Source: Vanessa cardui (lineage: Eukaryota; Arthropoda; Insecta; Lepidoptera; Nymphalidae). Taken from it: a stretch of 64,000 nt of DNA. Where the stretch lies: the NCBI RefSeq assembly GCF_905220365.1, contig NC_061143.1, forward strand, positions 3,968,001-4,032,000. Reading direction: 5' to 3'. Below are positions 43,638 through 56,022 of this stretch, one piece after another. Every line of letters starts with the position of its first letter. Within the stretch, counting starts at the first letter, position 1. The translations under genes and the position numbers were made by a program. The notes beneath the pieces are model-generated. The model saw nothing but the letters and a program-made list of their open reading frames with translations. It was not told where the DNA came from and searched no databases.

Positions 43638-45483
43638 ACTTATATAATATATGACTATAATAGCTGTCGCTTGCGTCTCCGTTTTGGGGTATCAGGTATT
43701 AATAATAAAAGAGTAACCTTTGCCCTTTTTGGATTTTAAACATCAGTTCATCATAAAACAGACAAGTATTATTCGTCATCATCTTACTTAACACAATATA
43801 GTATAGTATAGTTTAATTTGAGTATAGTATTTATCTTTTAGAAATATGTTTAAAATATATTTATTTCGTGTATATTTGTATGTAAACCATAAGACATAAA
43901 GTACGTGTTAATTTTAAACTAACGTTTAAATTCCTTTCAAATATATCTATTGTAGATACTGATACATAAATTTTGTCGATATTATATCGAATAACGATAA
44001 AATATTTTACAATATTACAGAATTTCAATAATCCAAGTATTATTGTATTGTACAGTAATAAGATATGTTTCTCATTTTATTGCTGAAGCTGACGATTTCC
44101 ATGGACGTATTGAAATTTGTTAGTAAGTAAGTAAGTTTTCGAATAGATAACTAATTTATTGAGATTACAAATCAACTAAATATGTACTTCAGTCAAGTTG
44201 CTTTTATAAAAAAACACTTTTTAATTGTTTTCTTGGTTTATTGAATTAAACATAAATCTATTACCACTTCGGAAAGTAGAATTCACTTTTACTCATTTTT
44301 CACTTAACCGGTATGAAACTCTTTTCACTGTTTTAGTTACAGATTATATACGAATTTACAATTAAACTCAAATAAATATACATACATATCGAGTTTGGAA
44401 TCAAGAAATACTAAGTACATGCGTCTTGTTATTAAGTTTTATTTTATACGTAAACATTTGAATATGTTTTCTTGATATTATGTTAAAATTTATTAGGACA
44501 GTGTAAGTACGGACATAAGGAATATTTAAGATGTCAAGATTTGTAAACTTATACGTAAACTACACCTATTAAAAAAAGTAATTCCACAAATACATAATAC
44601 TTTTTGGTAAATGTCATAAATGGCTTTAAGTGGAAACTTGATTGATTTGTGATTTTTGTTTTATATTACAGTGTTTTTAAAATTGTTTTGTTTCCCAAAT
44701 AAATAAATAAATGTCATAAAACTAGAGCTACTGGCACGCGTTGGTTTAGGTGGTTGTGTTAAAAAAAATATAACGATATCTCTGTCAATATTGAAAATAA
44801 AATCTATTCGATTATTTGTATAGATACTTGTTTATAGTGGCGTGTGTACCACCCCATCGAATCACTTCGAGAGCACACAGAAAGACCCGCCATCCATCAC
44901 GACCGACGATCGCGATTTGTCATGACGTGTTTGTTTAACAATATTCCGATAGAATTTATATATATGTGAGAATAGCCTATTTCAAATAAGGAACAGATTC
45001 TCAATTCGTTTATATTATATAATATGTATGTATGTTTCCTTTAATTATCGGAAGCGATGAACGTAATTATTTTGATAAAAATCAATTCGTACGCTGGAAA
45101 ATGTTGATTGAAATAGAAGCGTTAAATTTTATTTATGATTCATGATTTGTGTGATAAAGGCTTACAGACAAAAGATAAACATATAGTATCTGTATCTGTA
45201 GAACTATTTAAGAGAAACGTTCTCGCTATAAATAATATCCATGTAACTCTCACATAAATCAAAATAAATCACAAATGACAGATTTTTTCCGCCTTAATTA
45301 ACTCTTATCGCTATAGTTTGCTTAATTTACCTAATACTTGATTTAGCATATGTGTTATTCTGATGTGTGATCTACAATAATGTTGATTTTCATTAAAATC
45401 TATTCAATACTTTTATCGTGGAATCGTAACAATCATCCACAAATGTTCCCATTTAAATTAGTAGTATGATTCTATTTATATAG
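43638..45483. other. AT-rich DNA, nothing assigned
   Basis: About 1.8 kb without a recognised gene or repeat. The patch 44840-44935 is less AT-rich (ACCGACGATCGCGATTTG) and unassigned. Confidence 0.45.
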
Positions 45484-45755
45484 TACTAGCTATGCCCGCG
45501 ACATTGTACGCCTTTGAATATAACAAAAAAATATATCGTAGTCTAAGTTACTCCCTATTATATCAGTTATCTGCCAGTGAAAGTCCCGTCAAAATCGGTC
45601 CAGCCGTTCCAGAGATTAGCCGGAACAAACAGACAGACAGACCGAAAAAATGTTATTTTGGTATATGTACCGTGTAAGAATGCATATGTATTGATTAAAA
45701 AAGGGCTATTTTAATATTTCAAATGTACACTCCAATTTTATTATTTGTATAGATG
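45484..45755 (+). repeat. Rep-G copy, well preserved
   Basis: TACTAGCTATGCCCGCGAC, TACGCCTTTGAATATAAC, TATCTGCCAGTGAAAGTCCC, GTCCAGCCGTTCCAGAG, CGGAACAAACAGACAGACAG, ATATGTACCGTGTAAG, and CACTCCAATTTTATTATTTG with GTATAGAT. Confidence 0.92.
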
Positions 45756-46229
45756 ATGATTCCATTTTTCAAGTCACACTTCGAAAGTAGATCTTGGGAC
45801 AAAAGTGGGGCTTCTCAATTTTGTTACGTTTTTCTATTTAACTTTTTACTTTTGCTCAAGTATTTACAATTAGTCATAGATAAATGTCGAGGCGTTGCGA
45901 AACTTATATAAGCGTTGATGACAACGATTTACGAGTCAGGGCTTGGTTAGCTGATGCAGACACGGCTTTTATGAGTGTCTGCTGTGAAAAGGTCTGCAAG
46001 TGATGTTTGGGATTATTCGAAGTATGTTTGTTTGGGATGTGTTGTGAAAAAGTGCTGTATAAATGTATCTTATATGTGAACATCTATATATGTGATGTAT
46101 CTAGGATATTACGTTGGCGCAAATTATATTTTATTATTTGTTGAAATCGATCTTATTGCCATTATAACTTAGTAACACATGATACGACAATTTTCTCTCC
46201 GGTCGGAGAGTCAATAATTAAAAAAAAAT
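45756..46229. other. AT-rich DNA, nothing assigned
   Basis: No recognised content. Confidence 0.5.
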
Positions 46230-46513
46230 ATCAATCAAAATAAACTTTATTCGAGTAGGCTTTTACAGGCACTTTTGAATCGTCATTTTACAGTTAAGTG
46301 GAGCTACCACCGGTTCGAAAAATAGATTCTACCGAGAAGAACCGGCAAGAAATTCAATAGTTACTCTTTTTTTTTAATTTAAAAAATACAAAGTCATGTT
46401 AGTTAAATACAATTATTTAAATGAATATATACTGCTTGGAAGTATTTTTTTACAAACGATTTGAATTTACGAAACGGCAAAGTTAAAAGTGTCTGCGGAA
46501 TTTTAGTATAGAA
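46230..46513 (-). mobile_element. LINE-K 3' end
   Basis: CAAAATAAACTTTATTCGAG, GGCTTTTACAGGCACTTTTG, GGAGCTACCACCGG, CTACCGAGAAGAACCGGC, ACAAAGTCATGTTAG, then the coding end at 46433. The last part of the coding region seen at 25754 is deleted. Confidence 0.88.
46433..46513 (-). pseudogene. LINE-K reverse-transcriptase C-terminal remnant
   Basis: Twenty-seven open codons on the minus strand, including FYTKIPQTLLTLPFRKFK and SFVKKYF. The KFKSFVK part overlaps the remnant at 25754, and the FY-x-KIP part parallels YNRIP in LINE-L, tying the two families together. Confidence 0.75.
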
Positions 46514-47670
46514 AACGTCATTATCTCGTTGTTACTTTCGACAATTTGAAATATTTCAAGATACCCTTACAATATATTGCCCTATTAACTACAATCACTG
46601 TATCGGGTGACCACTTAATCTGCTGTTGATGACCTGTACTAACATTCTACGGCTGAGTAACCTACTTTCCTACTTTGAAATCAGTAGGTATATCGCTTGT
46701 ATTGAAGTTCTGCATTTTTTGAACGTATTAAAAAATTATTAGACAAAGAAATTATTGTTTTTAATTTTTTACTTTAAATAAGTATGAAGTACTTTTGGGT
46801 TACTTGTGTATTGATAAGTTTTGACTTAATAAAATTTCTTTATTTCATGAAGAAATTAAATTAAAAAAAAAAAAACTCGTTAAAACTTTCTGACTGATAT
46901 AAAAAATATAGGATACAGATATTAAAATTGCGTATCAATGTAAGTCAGTCGTCAAAATTTCAAAGTTACGAAGTGAATTCTTACAGATTTACACTGAATA
47001 GTACAATCGACAAGTTATATACTTAAAAAGCCAGTAAATTCTCGTCCTTCATTTGATCTCGCTTTTATCACAAACATTATAGTATTAAAAAATGTATAAT
47101 TTTATTCCAAACTCAATTCCACCGAACAATCTTCAATCCTTTTACCCATACATAAAAATAATATCTACTGAATCGGAATACATTGTCAAATGTCCACTGC
47201 GCGTCGCTAACTTATGTGCCAATTTCGCCAGCACTAAATCACCAATGGACTCCATCCAGAATAAATTGCTCGTAAATCCTTTATAATCCCGGCGAATTTT
47301 CATGATGGCGCAAATGTACTGCCCTTTCCTCGTATGAGTTTTACAAGTTTTCAATGCAGCATACTCCGGTAATAATGTGTAGGGAAGAATAGTTCTATAT
47401 ATTACATTTAGACTATTTACTTAAAAATATGTTTATTTTTAGTTCACATTTATAAATATAATTAATATAAGGAATAAAAACAAACTAATGACCTCTGCTT
47501 TTCGCTTGCGTACAGTGAAGTGTAAGTTTTTGGTCAATGGTATACATAATAAAAAATAATAATAATTTTGACATTAAACAAATTCAATAAATATATTTTA
47601 GTGTAAAACGCTGTACCTTTAGGCATGAGTACCAATGTAAAACTGATCTACTAATATAAATATAATTTGG
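46514..47670. other. AT-rich DNA, nothing assigned
   Basis: Opposed short frames at 47092-47354 have no recognisable domain. Weak Rep-D resemblance at 46590-46640 (GGGTGACCACTTAATC). Confidence 0.4.
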
Positions 47671-47680
47671 TTATTTAAAA

Positions 47681-47965
47681 GCTGTGATAGCCCAGTGGTT
47701 AGAACGCGTGCATCTTAACTGATGATTTCGGGTTCAAACCCAGGCAAGCACCACTATATATATGTGCTTAATTTGTGTTTATAATTAATCTCGAGGTCGG
47801 CGTGAGGAAACCTGCATGTGTCTAATTAATTTCATCGAAATTCTGCCACATGTGCATTCCACAACCAATATGTTCCAAAACCCTCTCTTTAGTGGAAGAG
47901 GAGGTCTTCGCCCAGCAATAAGAAATTTGCTGTTACTTTTTTAAAAAGTGTAGATTTACTTTACT
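47681..47965 (+). mobile_element. SINE-A with 10-bp TSD
   Basis: GCTGTGATAGCCCAGTGG, GGTTCAAACCC, CACTATATATATGTGC, GAGGAAACCTGCATGTG, TCTGCCACATGTGCATTCC and GTGGAAGAGGAGG, with a TGTTACTTTT-type tail that extends into ATTTACTTTAC. Flanked by TTATTTAAAA (47671-47680 and 47966-47975). Confidence 0.93.
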
Positions 47966-48009
47966 TTATTTAAAATATTGGAGTTTTTTAAGTTACTTCT
48001 CATTAGAAG

Positions 48010-48197
48010 GTTGGTAGAGTTAAACGCGTTAATATTTTTGTTTTCTGTTTGTTTGTTCCAACTAATCTCTAGAACGGATGGACTGATTTTGTCGGGACTT
48101 TAATTGACAGATAATTGATGTAATCAGAAATAACTTAGGCTACAACAATAATCTTTTTGTTAAATTCAACCCCTCACGAAAACACACAGCTAGTTTT
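48010..48197 (-). repeat. Rep-G copy, reversed
   Basis: GTTTGTTTGTTCCAACTAAT, CTAGAACGGATGGACTGATT, TTGACAGATAATTGATG and the end CACACAGCTAG are the complement of Rep-G. Confidence 0.78.
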
Positions 48198-49340
48198 AAC
48201 TACGACGTAACTACAACTTGTAAACGACGTCTACGGCTATAACATGCAAACGAAGATTTATTTTATCATTCGAAAAGAAAAAAAATGGTACACAAAAGTT
48301 TTCTAGCATACTTAGTCACATCTCGAATCCAAACTCGGGTCGGTCCCCGAGGTAGTTATTTATGAAACAGTGTAGCCATATGTACAGGCCTACATCAAAG
48401 TAATAAATGTTTGTTGACAAAACATCTCATGAGAACTATACTGCAGATTGCTTTGAGTCCTTGTTACTTGAGGCTCCTGTTTACATTTCGCAAGTAACTC
48501 CTCACTTAGCACGGAACAATTAATAATAATAGTATACTACAATTTATTATACAACTAATATAGACTGGGAGCTGATAAGATTTTTTAGTTCGGGATCACC
48601 ATCATCGTCACACATACCCAAGAAATAATATAACAAATCTATAGCTAGATTAACGTAAATTGATTTTTACAATATTTCATAACCTACGACACTATCAATC
48701 ATACCCTTCTTGACATCTGATATTCCTTGTTTTTCTAAAACAAATTGATCTCACTTTCTATCTAGAAGCAAATCTCAAAACTAGGCGATTACGATCAAGG
48801 TGGTACTAAATATTGAATTAAAAAACATAACTATACCAAGAAAATTTATTAGCAAAGAAACTCAGTAGTTGCTCTTTTTTATATTCATTAGCAACAATCT
48901 GTTTTGAAACGTCATTGTGGATATTATTCAATTCCAGTATTACATTATCTCTGGAACTCTGATTCTATATTATATCAGAATAACCCCTTTGAATTTTCAT
49001 TCACATTGTCTTCTGGTCAAAGACAAACAGTAAGTGTTCCACTGTTAAGCGAAGGTAACACTCTTCTCTGTTATACTCAACTCTACCAATGTACTAAATG
49101 AATTTACAAGAATTTAGAACCATTGTTATTTTTATTTATTTCAAATCTTAATATGTGTGTCATATTGTCACAAGCCATAAAAATAACAAGGGTAACTCTA
49201 CTATTAAAAAAAAAACAGCGATCGACTTTGGCACCCAAATTGGAATTTGAAAGGTACACCTTTGCATGTCAAATCTTTATTTTTCACTTAATTGTAGGGC
49301 GTTTTTTTTTACATTAAGGATGCTTTACATAATATCTTTT
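48198..49340. other. AT-rich DNA, nothing assigned
   Basis: AGCAAAGAAACTCAGTAGTT at 48852 may be a scrap of LINE-K UTR. No gene was recognised. Confidence 0.4.
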
Positions 49341-49572
49341 AACGATCTCCGTGGTCGAGTGGTATGTAAACTGGTTTTCATAGATACGCCAATCTGATGT
49401 CCCGGGTTTGATTCCCAGCCGAGTCGATGTAGATTATCATTAGTTTTCTATTCTTGGGTATTTGTGTTTGTGGTACCGTCGTTATTTCTGATTTTCCATA
49501 ACACAAGTGATTTAGCTACTTACATTGGGATCAGAGTAATGTATGTGATGTTGTCTCATATTTATTTATTTG
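49341..49572 (+). mobile_element. SINE-B, full length
   Basis: AACGATCTCCGTGGTCGAGT (A box), CGGGTTTGATTCCCAGCC (B box), GTCGATGTAGATTATCATT, GTGGTACCGTCGTTATTTC, CCATAACACAAGTGATTTAG, CTTACATTGGGATCAGAG and a TTTATTTATTTG tail. Best plus-strand reference copy in the window. Confidence 0.95.
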
Positions 49573-51519
49573 TATACTTATTTTTTTGCTTGTGTTTATT
49601 CTGCTTGGTCATTAATAACATTACTCCCTCTTTCTTTTCAATTACAGCTTGTAAGAAGTTGCTAAATCATTAATTGATATTAATTAAAATAAACATGAGT
49701 TTCTACTATTTAGCTATATTCTAATCGGAATTTCGATAAGAGTAACCTAAGTATGATGCATTATTTATTTAATAGAAATTCTTCGTCCATTTATCCCACC
49801 ACTAATGCTGTAATTAAACCTTATCGCCAGTGATGTGATGTATCGTTTATCGATACTTAGATCACTAGTAATGTGTTATTGGTTAGTGTAATGGGCTGTG
49901 GTTCGAAACTAAGGTTGTTAGTGATGTAAAATTATGATTTCAAGGATTAATTATTGTAATTAGTATATTATTGCTGAATTTACGGCGTTTAGTTGTTGCG
50001 ACATAGGCAGAGTTTCGGTGTCTGCTTACATTTTTTAGTTTAAAATATTAAATATTCCTCAAGATTTTCAGAATTTTTAATGTCAATATTAGTGTTTTGT
50101 CTTACACTGTTACTTTATAAGTCGAGTACGTAGCATTGGTAACATATACGAATATTATACATACTACAGTCATTTTCATGGTTCAAACTACTGAACAGAA
50201 CTCGATGAAGTTTGTTAAGCTAACTTGAACCTGAAAGAGGAACCGATACAACTATATTATAACTACATGATTTCTAAAACGAACGAACAAAGCCGCGAAC
50301 TACAAATAGTTTCGTAAATAAAAAAAATATTTGTCTATTTGAGGTCTGAGTATTGATCACTAAAAAATATGCATTATTTATTATGCAGAATAATAATAAT
50401 AATTATTTATTGTACACACAAAAGAAAAAAAATGCAGAACATTTGTATAGTATTCACATTGTAACTCGTCACTAGATGGCGTTGCTGAATAAGTTGTTTT
50501 CGTTAGTTTAGGGATTAAATAAATAAATAAATAAAATAAAACATATTAATAATATCTATTTAAATAAAAGAATCGACCTTAATAAATTGTCCGTTTAGGG
50601 CTACTTACAATACTAAAATTAAAATTTCATATTTTATTAGCTATTTTCCTATTGTTTTGTGTTTGATATTTAAGACACTAAAACCTCATGAAACAATTAA
50701 TTCATTGTACGTTCAGTATTTGTTGCGGTATTACTAAGCCTATTTTAGATTTCATAACATAACACTGCTGACCCAGACACACTTAAACTTATATTGTTTC
50801 AAATCATAATACGAATACAATAAAGTATTTTTAAACTATTATTTAACGTTTATTTTAAATACATTTTAATTTTTTTCAAACTCTACGAAATTTTATTACA
50901 TTTTTAAGTTCTATTTCCTAATAATTAAACTTAAAAAAAACAATTACTGACGTAACAAATTGCAATACATAAAACAATCAAATATTAATTATAGCATAAA
51001 ATAGCATTTTGATTTTAAACTCGTTTACGTCCAAATTACCTCTAATAATAATTATCGACTATCGATATCGATAATTTGATCTCATTACAACACTAATCAG
51101 GTGCACAGATGGTCGTTGCGATCAATTAGTCGATAAGCGTGTGCATTGGCGGAATGCAGATATCATAACGTAAATGACTAGATTTGATTTTATGTTTAAT
51201 CGATAATTTGTGTCAGAATCATGAAGGTATAAGTGCCAATAATATTTTGAAAATCATAAATAAAACTTCACCTGAAAAATTGCAGGCAAAATCAAAATAT
51301 AACTTTAAATAGGTAATCACTAACACTTTTGAACTTTAATGATACAAGACTTAGACTGTCCGGTAAAATACATAAAAAGTGGGCAATTTTGTCCCCCCTT
51401 AAAGAAGAAATTTCCAAAAATCTTTCCTTAGTAAGCGTTCGAATTTCAAAATGAGTGTCTATGTTAAATTTCAAGTCAATCATACCTACTTTTTTTTTGC
51501 TTACAAAAGTTGTTTTAAA
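49573..51519. other. AT-rich DNA with CGATA-type motifs
   Basis: TATCGATATCGATA is a 14-bp palindrome at 51060-51073, with more CGATA words to 51205. A decayed Rep-E may cover 50150-50310. No gene was seen. Confidence 0.4.
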
Positions 51520-51600
51520 AAGCTACCACTGGTTGAGAATGGAGACTCTACCGAGAAGAACCGGTAAGAAACTCAGTAGTTTCTTTTTTATCATATGAAT
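51520..51600 (-). mobile_element. LINE-K UTR fragment
   Basis: AGCTACCACTGGTTGAGAAT, CTCTACCGAGAAGAACCGG and AGAAACTCAGTAGTTTC are LINE-K UTR sequence in minus orientation. Confidence 0.75.
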
Positions 51601-51884
51601 AGTTCACTCAACGAATAAAGTCTGATAACAACACATTATATTAACTATATATTAAATATTGTTATTTGCTTTTTGAAATTTAATGACAAAATAGCCTTTG
51701 TATGATTTCTGTGTTACGAAACAACAAACAAACAAACACACATTCGTAATATGTAATAAAGATAATAATAAAACTGTTCTCTATAAGACATGTCAGTTAG
51801 ATAAAGAAATAAGACGAAAACCTCTTTGTTCACGAGAAAAAATACACCTCCGAGTTTATAGATGTGGTTAGCGCAAACAGTGCG
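51601..51884. other. AT-rich DNA, nothing assigned
   Basis: No recognised content. Confidence 0.45.
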
Positions 51885-51965
51885 GAATTTGCCAGGATTA
51901 GAGAGCTATCCCGGACTGAATCCCGCTTCTATCTCCCCCGGGTTTTATTTCCGCCTGCCTGTTCC
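51885..51965. other. GC-rich island with CCCGG motifs
   Basis: AGCTATCCCGGACTGAATCCC, TATCTCCCCCGGGTTTTATT and TCCGCCTGCCTGTTCC stand out from the AT-rich surroundings and share TCCCGG words with 26690-26960. No open frame or repeat match was established. Confidence 0.4.
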
Positions 51966-53689
51966 TCTTCCGTTATGTATCTCAGATTTTTTTTTTAAAT
52001 AAGGCCTGGAACGTACTATCAATATGTTTCCACATGAATTACTTTTAGATTTTTGTACAGGCATGTTGCGGAAATTGTTCGTTTCATGAGAGAGATGCAA
52101 GAAAAAGTCTTTTTGTTTAACCCACGATTATTACAGTCATGCTAAATATAAACTGTAAGTTAGTTGTTTTAGTTTCTAATATTTGAATATGTTCATGTAA
52201 TAGCACTTACCTCTCAAACTTATAGACATAAAAAATATTATGCCGTACATATAATATAATATGAATTAAATTAAATTCGATTTCTATGTCCAGAAAATTA
52301 CTGATGTTTTAAGAATGGAACGAAAGTATGTTTAATACATAGTTAAATAAAAATATTCTGAAAAAAATGACATTCAATCGAAATTCGTCAAAAAATAATT
52401 ATACATTACATGAATCCTACAATTATTCAAGTCTTAAAAGCGGATTTCATCTTCGAATATATAAAAAAATCAGGTATTATTTGGTTTTGGTATAAAAATC
52501 ATTCCAAACATTTTCATATTTAGACGCTTACAAATATAATGTGCTTTCGAGGGATTAAGTTTAAACGGATTCACAGCGACGTTATTAAAATACATACTTT
52601 ATACGCAAAATATAGATATTAAATTATATGTTTTGAAGTTATTTTTATACGTGTTACCTTTTATTCAAATCGTAAAAGCTAGTCAATCATTTTTCTTCCA
52701 TTGGATTGGTTCAAATAGTTTCTTTTCAATTGAAATAATATAGTAAAACTAAAGCGCCTGATTAAAATTAAAAGCAATAAATTTAGTCAGTAGGATGCTA
52801 TTATAATTTATAAGGCGTCTTACAATAATATTTTTCTTTAATATAAATTAACATTCATATTTGATTTATTAATTATGATAAATATAGTTTTAAAATGATA
52901 TCATACTTTAAAAAGAGTACTTTGAACTTTTCTAATTAACAAAAAATATCATTACAGCTATTCGTATTTAAAAAATATGAAGCTCGACAGCCATTCAATC
53001 CACATTAAGGACATTAATCCAGTCACAGAATCTTTTAACCTAGTTCCATGAACATACAACAAAAAGCGCTTCAAGCCTTTGACAGCGAAGCATTCGCTGA
53101 AAGGTGAACGGTCAACGTGGCAATTTTTAACCCTCATTCAAATTTTCCGTTATTCACGTTTTCTGCTTTTGATGTGAAATTATTTGAAGTTTCAACTAAC
53201 ATTCCACTCCTGTTGAGTGTAACATGCGAGGCGATGTTTTTCAGTTAGCTCTATTTTTTCATTCCGCGATTTCATTTATTTCTTATTTGTACTCTCGAAA
53301 CTGTTTTCGATACACAAAAAACTGATTGGGAACGAATAGTTACAATCAAACGTTGTTAGAGTGTGGACATATGCCACATACTTTCTGAATTTCCTTATTT
53401 TGATTACAAAAAAAAAAAACAATCAAAATATTCTAATTGTTTTTCGAAATACTTTTGAAGTGTCGTAAATGGGATCACAAATATAATCGTGTTAATGTAT
53501 TATTATAATATTTAGTAAACGAATTGTTTTACTTATAAATATTAGAAGTATCTGCGAGAAATTATAGAGCTTCCATTGGTTGGCGTCTACTCATGGACTA
53601 GAAGGACATGGACAACGGATAGAACGTAACTACTACGGACCAAAATGCTACGTCTAAATGTTAGTAAGCGTGTTAAGATGACGTACTGT
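51966..53689. other. AT-rich DNA, nothing assigned
   Basis: About 1.7 kb without a recognised gene or repeat. Confidence 0.5.
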
Positions 53690-53985
53690 TTTAATTTGCT
53701 GCTTGGATTTATTCGAAAGCAAGATAATATTTAACTTTTTAACTTTGCCGTTCCATGAATTCAAATAATTTGTAAATAATAAATACGACGAATTAACACT
53801 TGTTGACTTCCAGGGTATATTACAAACATATATAATTGTATTTAACAAACATGACTTTATTTTTAAATTTTGAAAAAGAGTAACTAGTGAGATTTGCCGG
53901 TTCTTCTCGGTAGAATCTATTTTCCGAAACGGTGGAAGCTTCACTTAATTTGTTAAATGCCGATTAAAAAATGCTTGTAAAAGCC
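53690..53985 (+). mobile_element. LINE-K 3' end, decayed
   Basis: An LTLPF coding scrap around 53730-53750, followed by in-frame stops, then TGTTGACTTCCAGGG, CATGACTTTATTTTTAAA, GAAAAAGAGTAACTAG, GGTTCTTCTCGGTAGAATC and ATGCTTGTAAAAGCCTA. The minus-strand frame at 53654-53944 is an artefact of this repeat. Confidence 0.85.
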
Positions 53986-54327
53986 TAGAGTATATGCTGA
54001 TACAAATTTAATTATTTGTTAGTAATTATCATGAGCACAGAGTAATAAATATATTCATCTGTAAGAAAAATCTCAATGAAATGAAAGTTTAAAGTAACTC
54101 CAGCGAGATGCTGTGTCAATGTGTCATATACCGTTCGTTCGCCCGCGTAAACTTTCCCGAGATGTCGTATATCTTTGGCTCCTTAAGTTATAGAAATGTT
54201 ATCATACCGTCGTACCCAATATAACCGGTGTTAAGTTTATCTTTGCGATATTTCATACACTATAACTTCTGAAAACAGATTCTGACAAGAATTTACATTA
54301 TTAGGGTTACTTAGTGATACTGTGCAA
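53986..54327. other. AT-rich DNA, nothing assigned
   Basis: No recognised content. Confidence 0.45.
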
Positions 54328-54405
54328 GCCCGGTTAAGTACCACTTATCATATATTCTACCCACAAACAGCTACAACCTCTTAGCGTGGAACACGTAACG
54401 TTGGA
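54328..54405 (+). repeat. Rep-D 5' part
   Basis: GCCCGGTTAAGTACCACTTA, TCATATATTCTACCCAC and AACAGCTACAACCTCTTAGC correspond to the upstream segment of Rep-D. Confidence 0.5.
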
Positions 54406-54439
54406 AAATAAGGCTCTTTACTTATCTATGATCCTAATA

Positions 54440-54775
54440 TTATAATATTGTTGCTCTTTCACGGCACTGAAACTAATTTGATAAAATTTGGTGTTAAGCA
54501 TTATGAAATTCTAAGTAAGGACAGTATTTTTTTTAATCTCGTTCGAAAAACGCGTGTCCCGTTTTCTCCACGTGGAAGTGGGGGGTTATATGAGACTCAC
54601 CGGTGCCCAGGACGCTGACCGCGTCGTGGCACGCCGGAATACCCACTAAAAAACACAACACAGTGATAGCACCTCCGTCTCATCAGCGGGCGCCACGGGA
54701 TCACTCTTGCATGTTACCGTGAAAGGAAGGACACCAAACCAACCAAATAAATGCAAAGTCGCGGGAAACAACTAG
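54440..54775 (+). repeat. Rep-E plus E' composite
   Basis: Rep-E part: TTGCTCTTTCACGGCACTG, AAAATTTGGTGTTAAGC. E' part: CGCGTGTCCCGTTTTCTCC, CACGTGGAAGTGGGGG, GGTGCCCAGGACGCTGACCG, CCCACTAAAAAACAC, GGGCGCCACGGGATCACTC. It ends AAGTCGCGGGAAACAACTAG. Same arrangement as 7572-7970. Confidence 0.75.
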
Positions 54776-55340
54776 TTTTATATAATAACACGTGACCTAA
54801 ATTTCAGTAAATACCGCAAAGATTTAACTAAGGTAAAGAAATTATACTATGTAAAGAAAATCACAAGAGGAATAAATCATGTATCATATAGAGTTTCCAC
54901 TAATATATGTCTATGGTACAATTAAAGTTGCCTCTGATGTTTATTACTCTGTGGACGAAACCGCAAAATTAATAAAAAATCCATTGGGAATTATAAACAC
55001 AGAGAAATATAGAGAATTGTACTATTAATTACTGTTCGGAGTACTCGTATATTATTAATGTAATTATCGGTAATTTAATTATGTGCTGTAATCTGAATTT
55101 CGTGAAACTATATTTTAATGAGGCTAATGCTATAGCAGACCGTTTATAACTAGAACGTTATGTATGAAAAGTAAAATTACTTCTCGACATTTAAATTTAG
55201 AACGGACGTTTTATAAGCCTGTACTAAACCTCGTTTATCAAGTATCAAGTAAGTATGGGCCAGATCTCTCAACTGAATATAGAACCGTCTTCATTTGACC
55301 GATTAGGCTGAAATTTTGTATAAAGTATAGTATAGTATAT
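54776..55340. other. AT-rich DNA, nothing assigned
   Basis: No recognised content. Confidence 0.5.
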
Positions 55341-55471
55341 GTTTTCCTTCACCGCCGAGCACGAGATGAATTATAAACACAAATTAAGCACATATACATA
55401 TATAGTGGTGCTTGCCTTGGTTTGAACCCGAAATCATCGGTTAAGACGCACGCGTTCCAATCACTGGGCCA
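55341..55471 (-). mobile_element. SINE-A 5' half
   Basis: GTTTTCCTTCACCGCCGAGC, ACGAGATGAATTATAAACAC, TATATAGTGGTGCTTGCC, GGTTTGAACCCGAAATC, CACTGGGCCA. The 3' half of the element is absent, as if truncated during insertion. Confidence 0.92.
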
Positions 55472-55799
55472 ATATTTAATTTCTTTCTGTGAACAGTTGA
55501 ACTATGAAAGAACAAATTTTGACAAACGAAATCATTACTAAAATTACATACAATACATATATCGTACTGAACATATCGTTTAAATTCAACATATTATAAT
55601 TTAATTAATTCGAAATATGTTTAATTAACGTTCTAATTAATTCAAGTTTAAATCTCGATAGATATTGTTATCATATAATTCCGAAATTGAAATAGTTTTG
55701 TTTATTAAATTTCTCATATGTATCCTATCGCCTCAGAGTTCTCAGATAGGTTGAGTCACGTAACTGACTAAATTAATACTCGATTTGTGTTATATATAA
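55472..55799. other. AT-rich DNA, nothing assigned
   Basis: No recognised content. Confidence 0.45.
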
Positions 55800-56014
55800 C
55801 CACCAGAAAATGTCCTACTGGTGGGCTAATGCTTAGTCTACATTTGCGAATAAGGCTTGAAGCGAATTCTACCATGCGGCTCCATCTGTCGAAGGAGATC
55901 GGATGTACATTGAGTTACCCTTCACTTCTAAGCAAGATGAAATATCGACATAAATTAAGCACATGGTTGACAGTTGACGAGTTTGAACCCGCAATCATTC
56001 GATGCACCCATTCC
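55800..56014 (-). mobile_element. Divergent SINE-A relative
   Basis: TACTGGTGGGCTAATGC, ACCATGCGGCTCCATCTG, CATAAATTAAGCACATGG and GAGTTTGAACCCGCAATCAT follow the SINE-A order, but the middle differs in sequence and spacing. Either an old copy or a separate subfamily. A normal SINE-A follows directly. Confidence 0.6.
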
Positions 56015-56022
56015 AACTGGAC

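Noticed and set aside
53654..53944. 96-codon minus-strand frame
   Set aside because: It is antisense to the LINE-K 3' end; the real relic reads on the plus strand.
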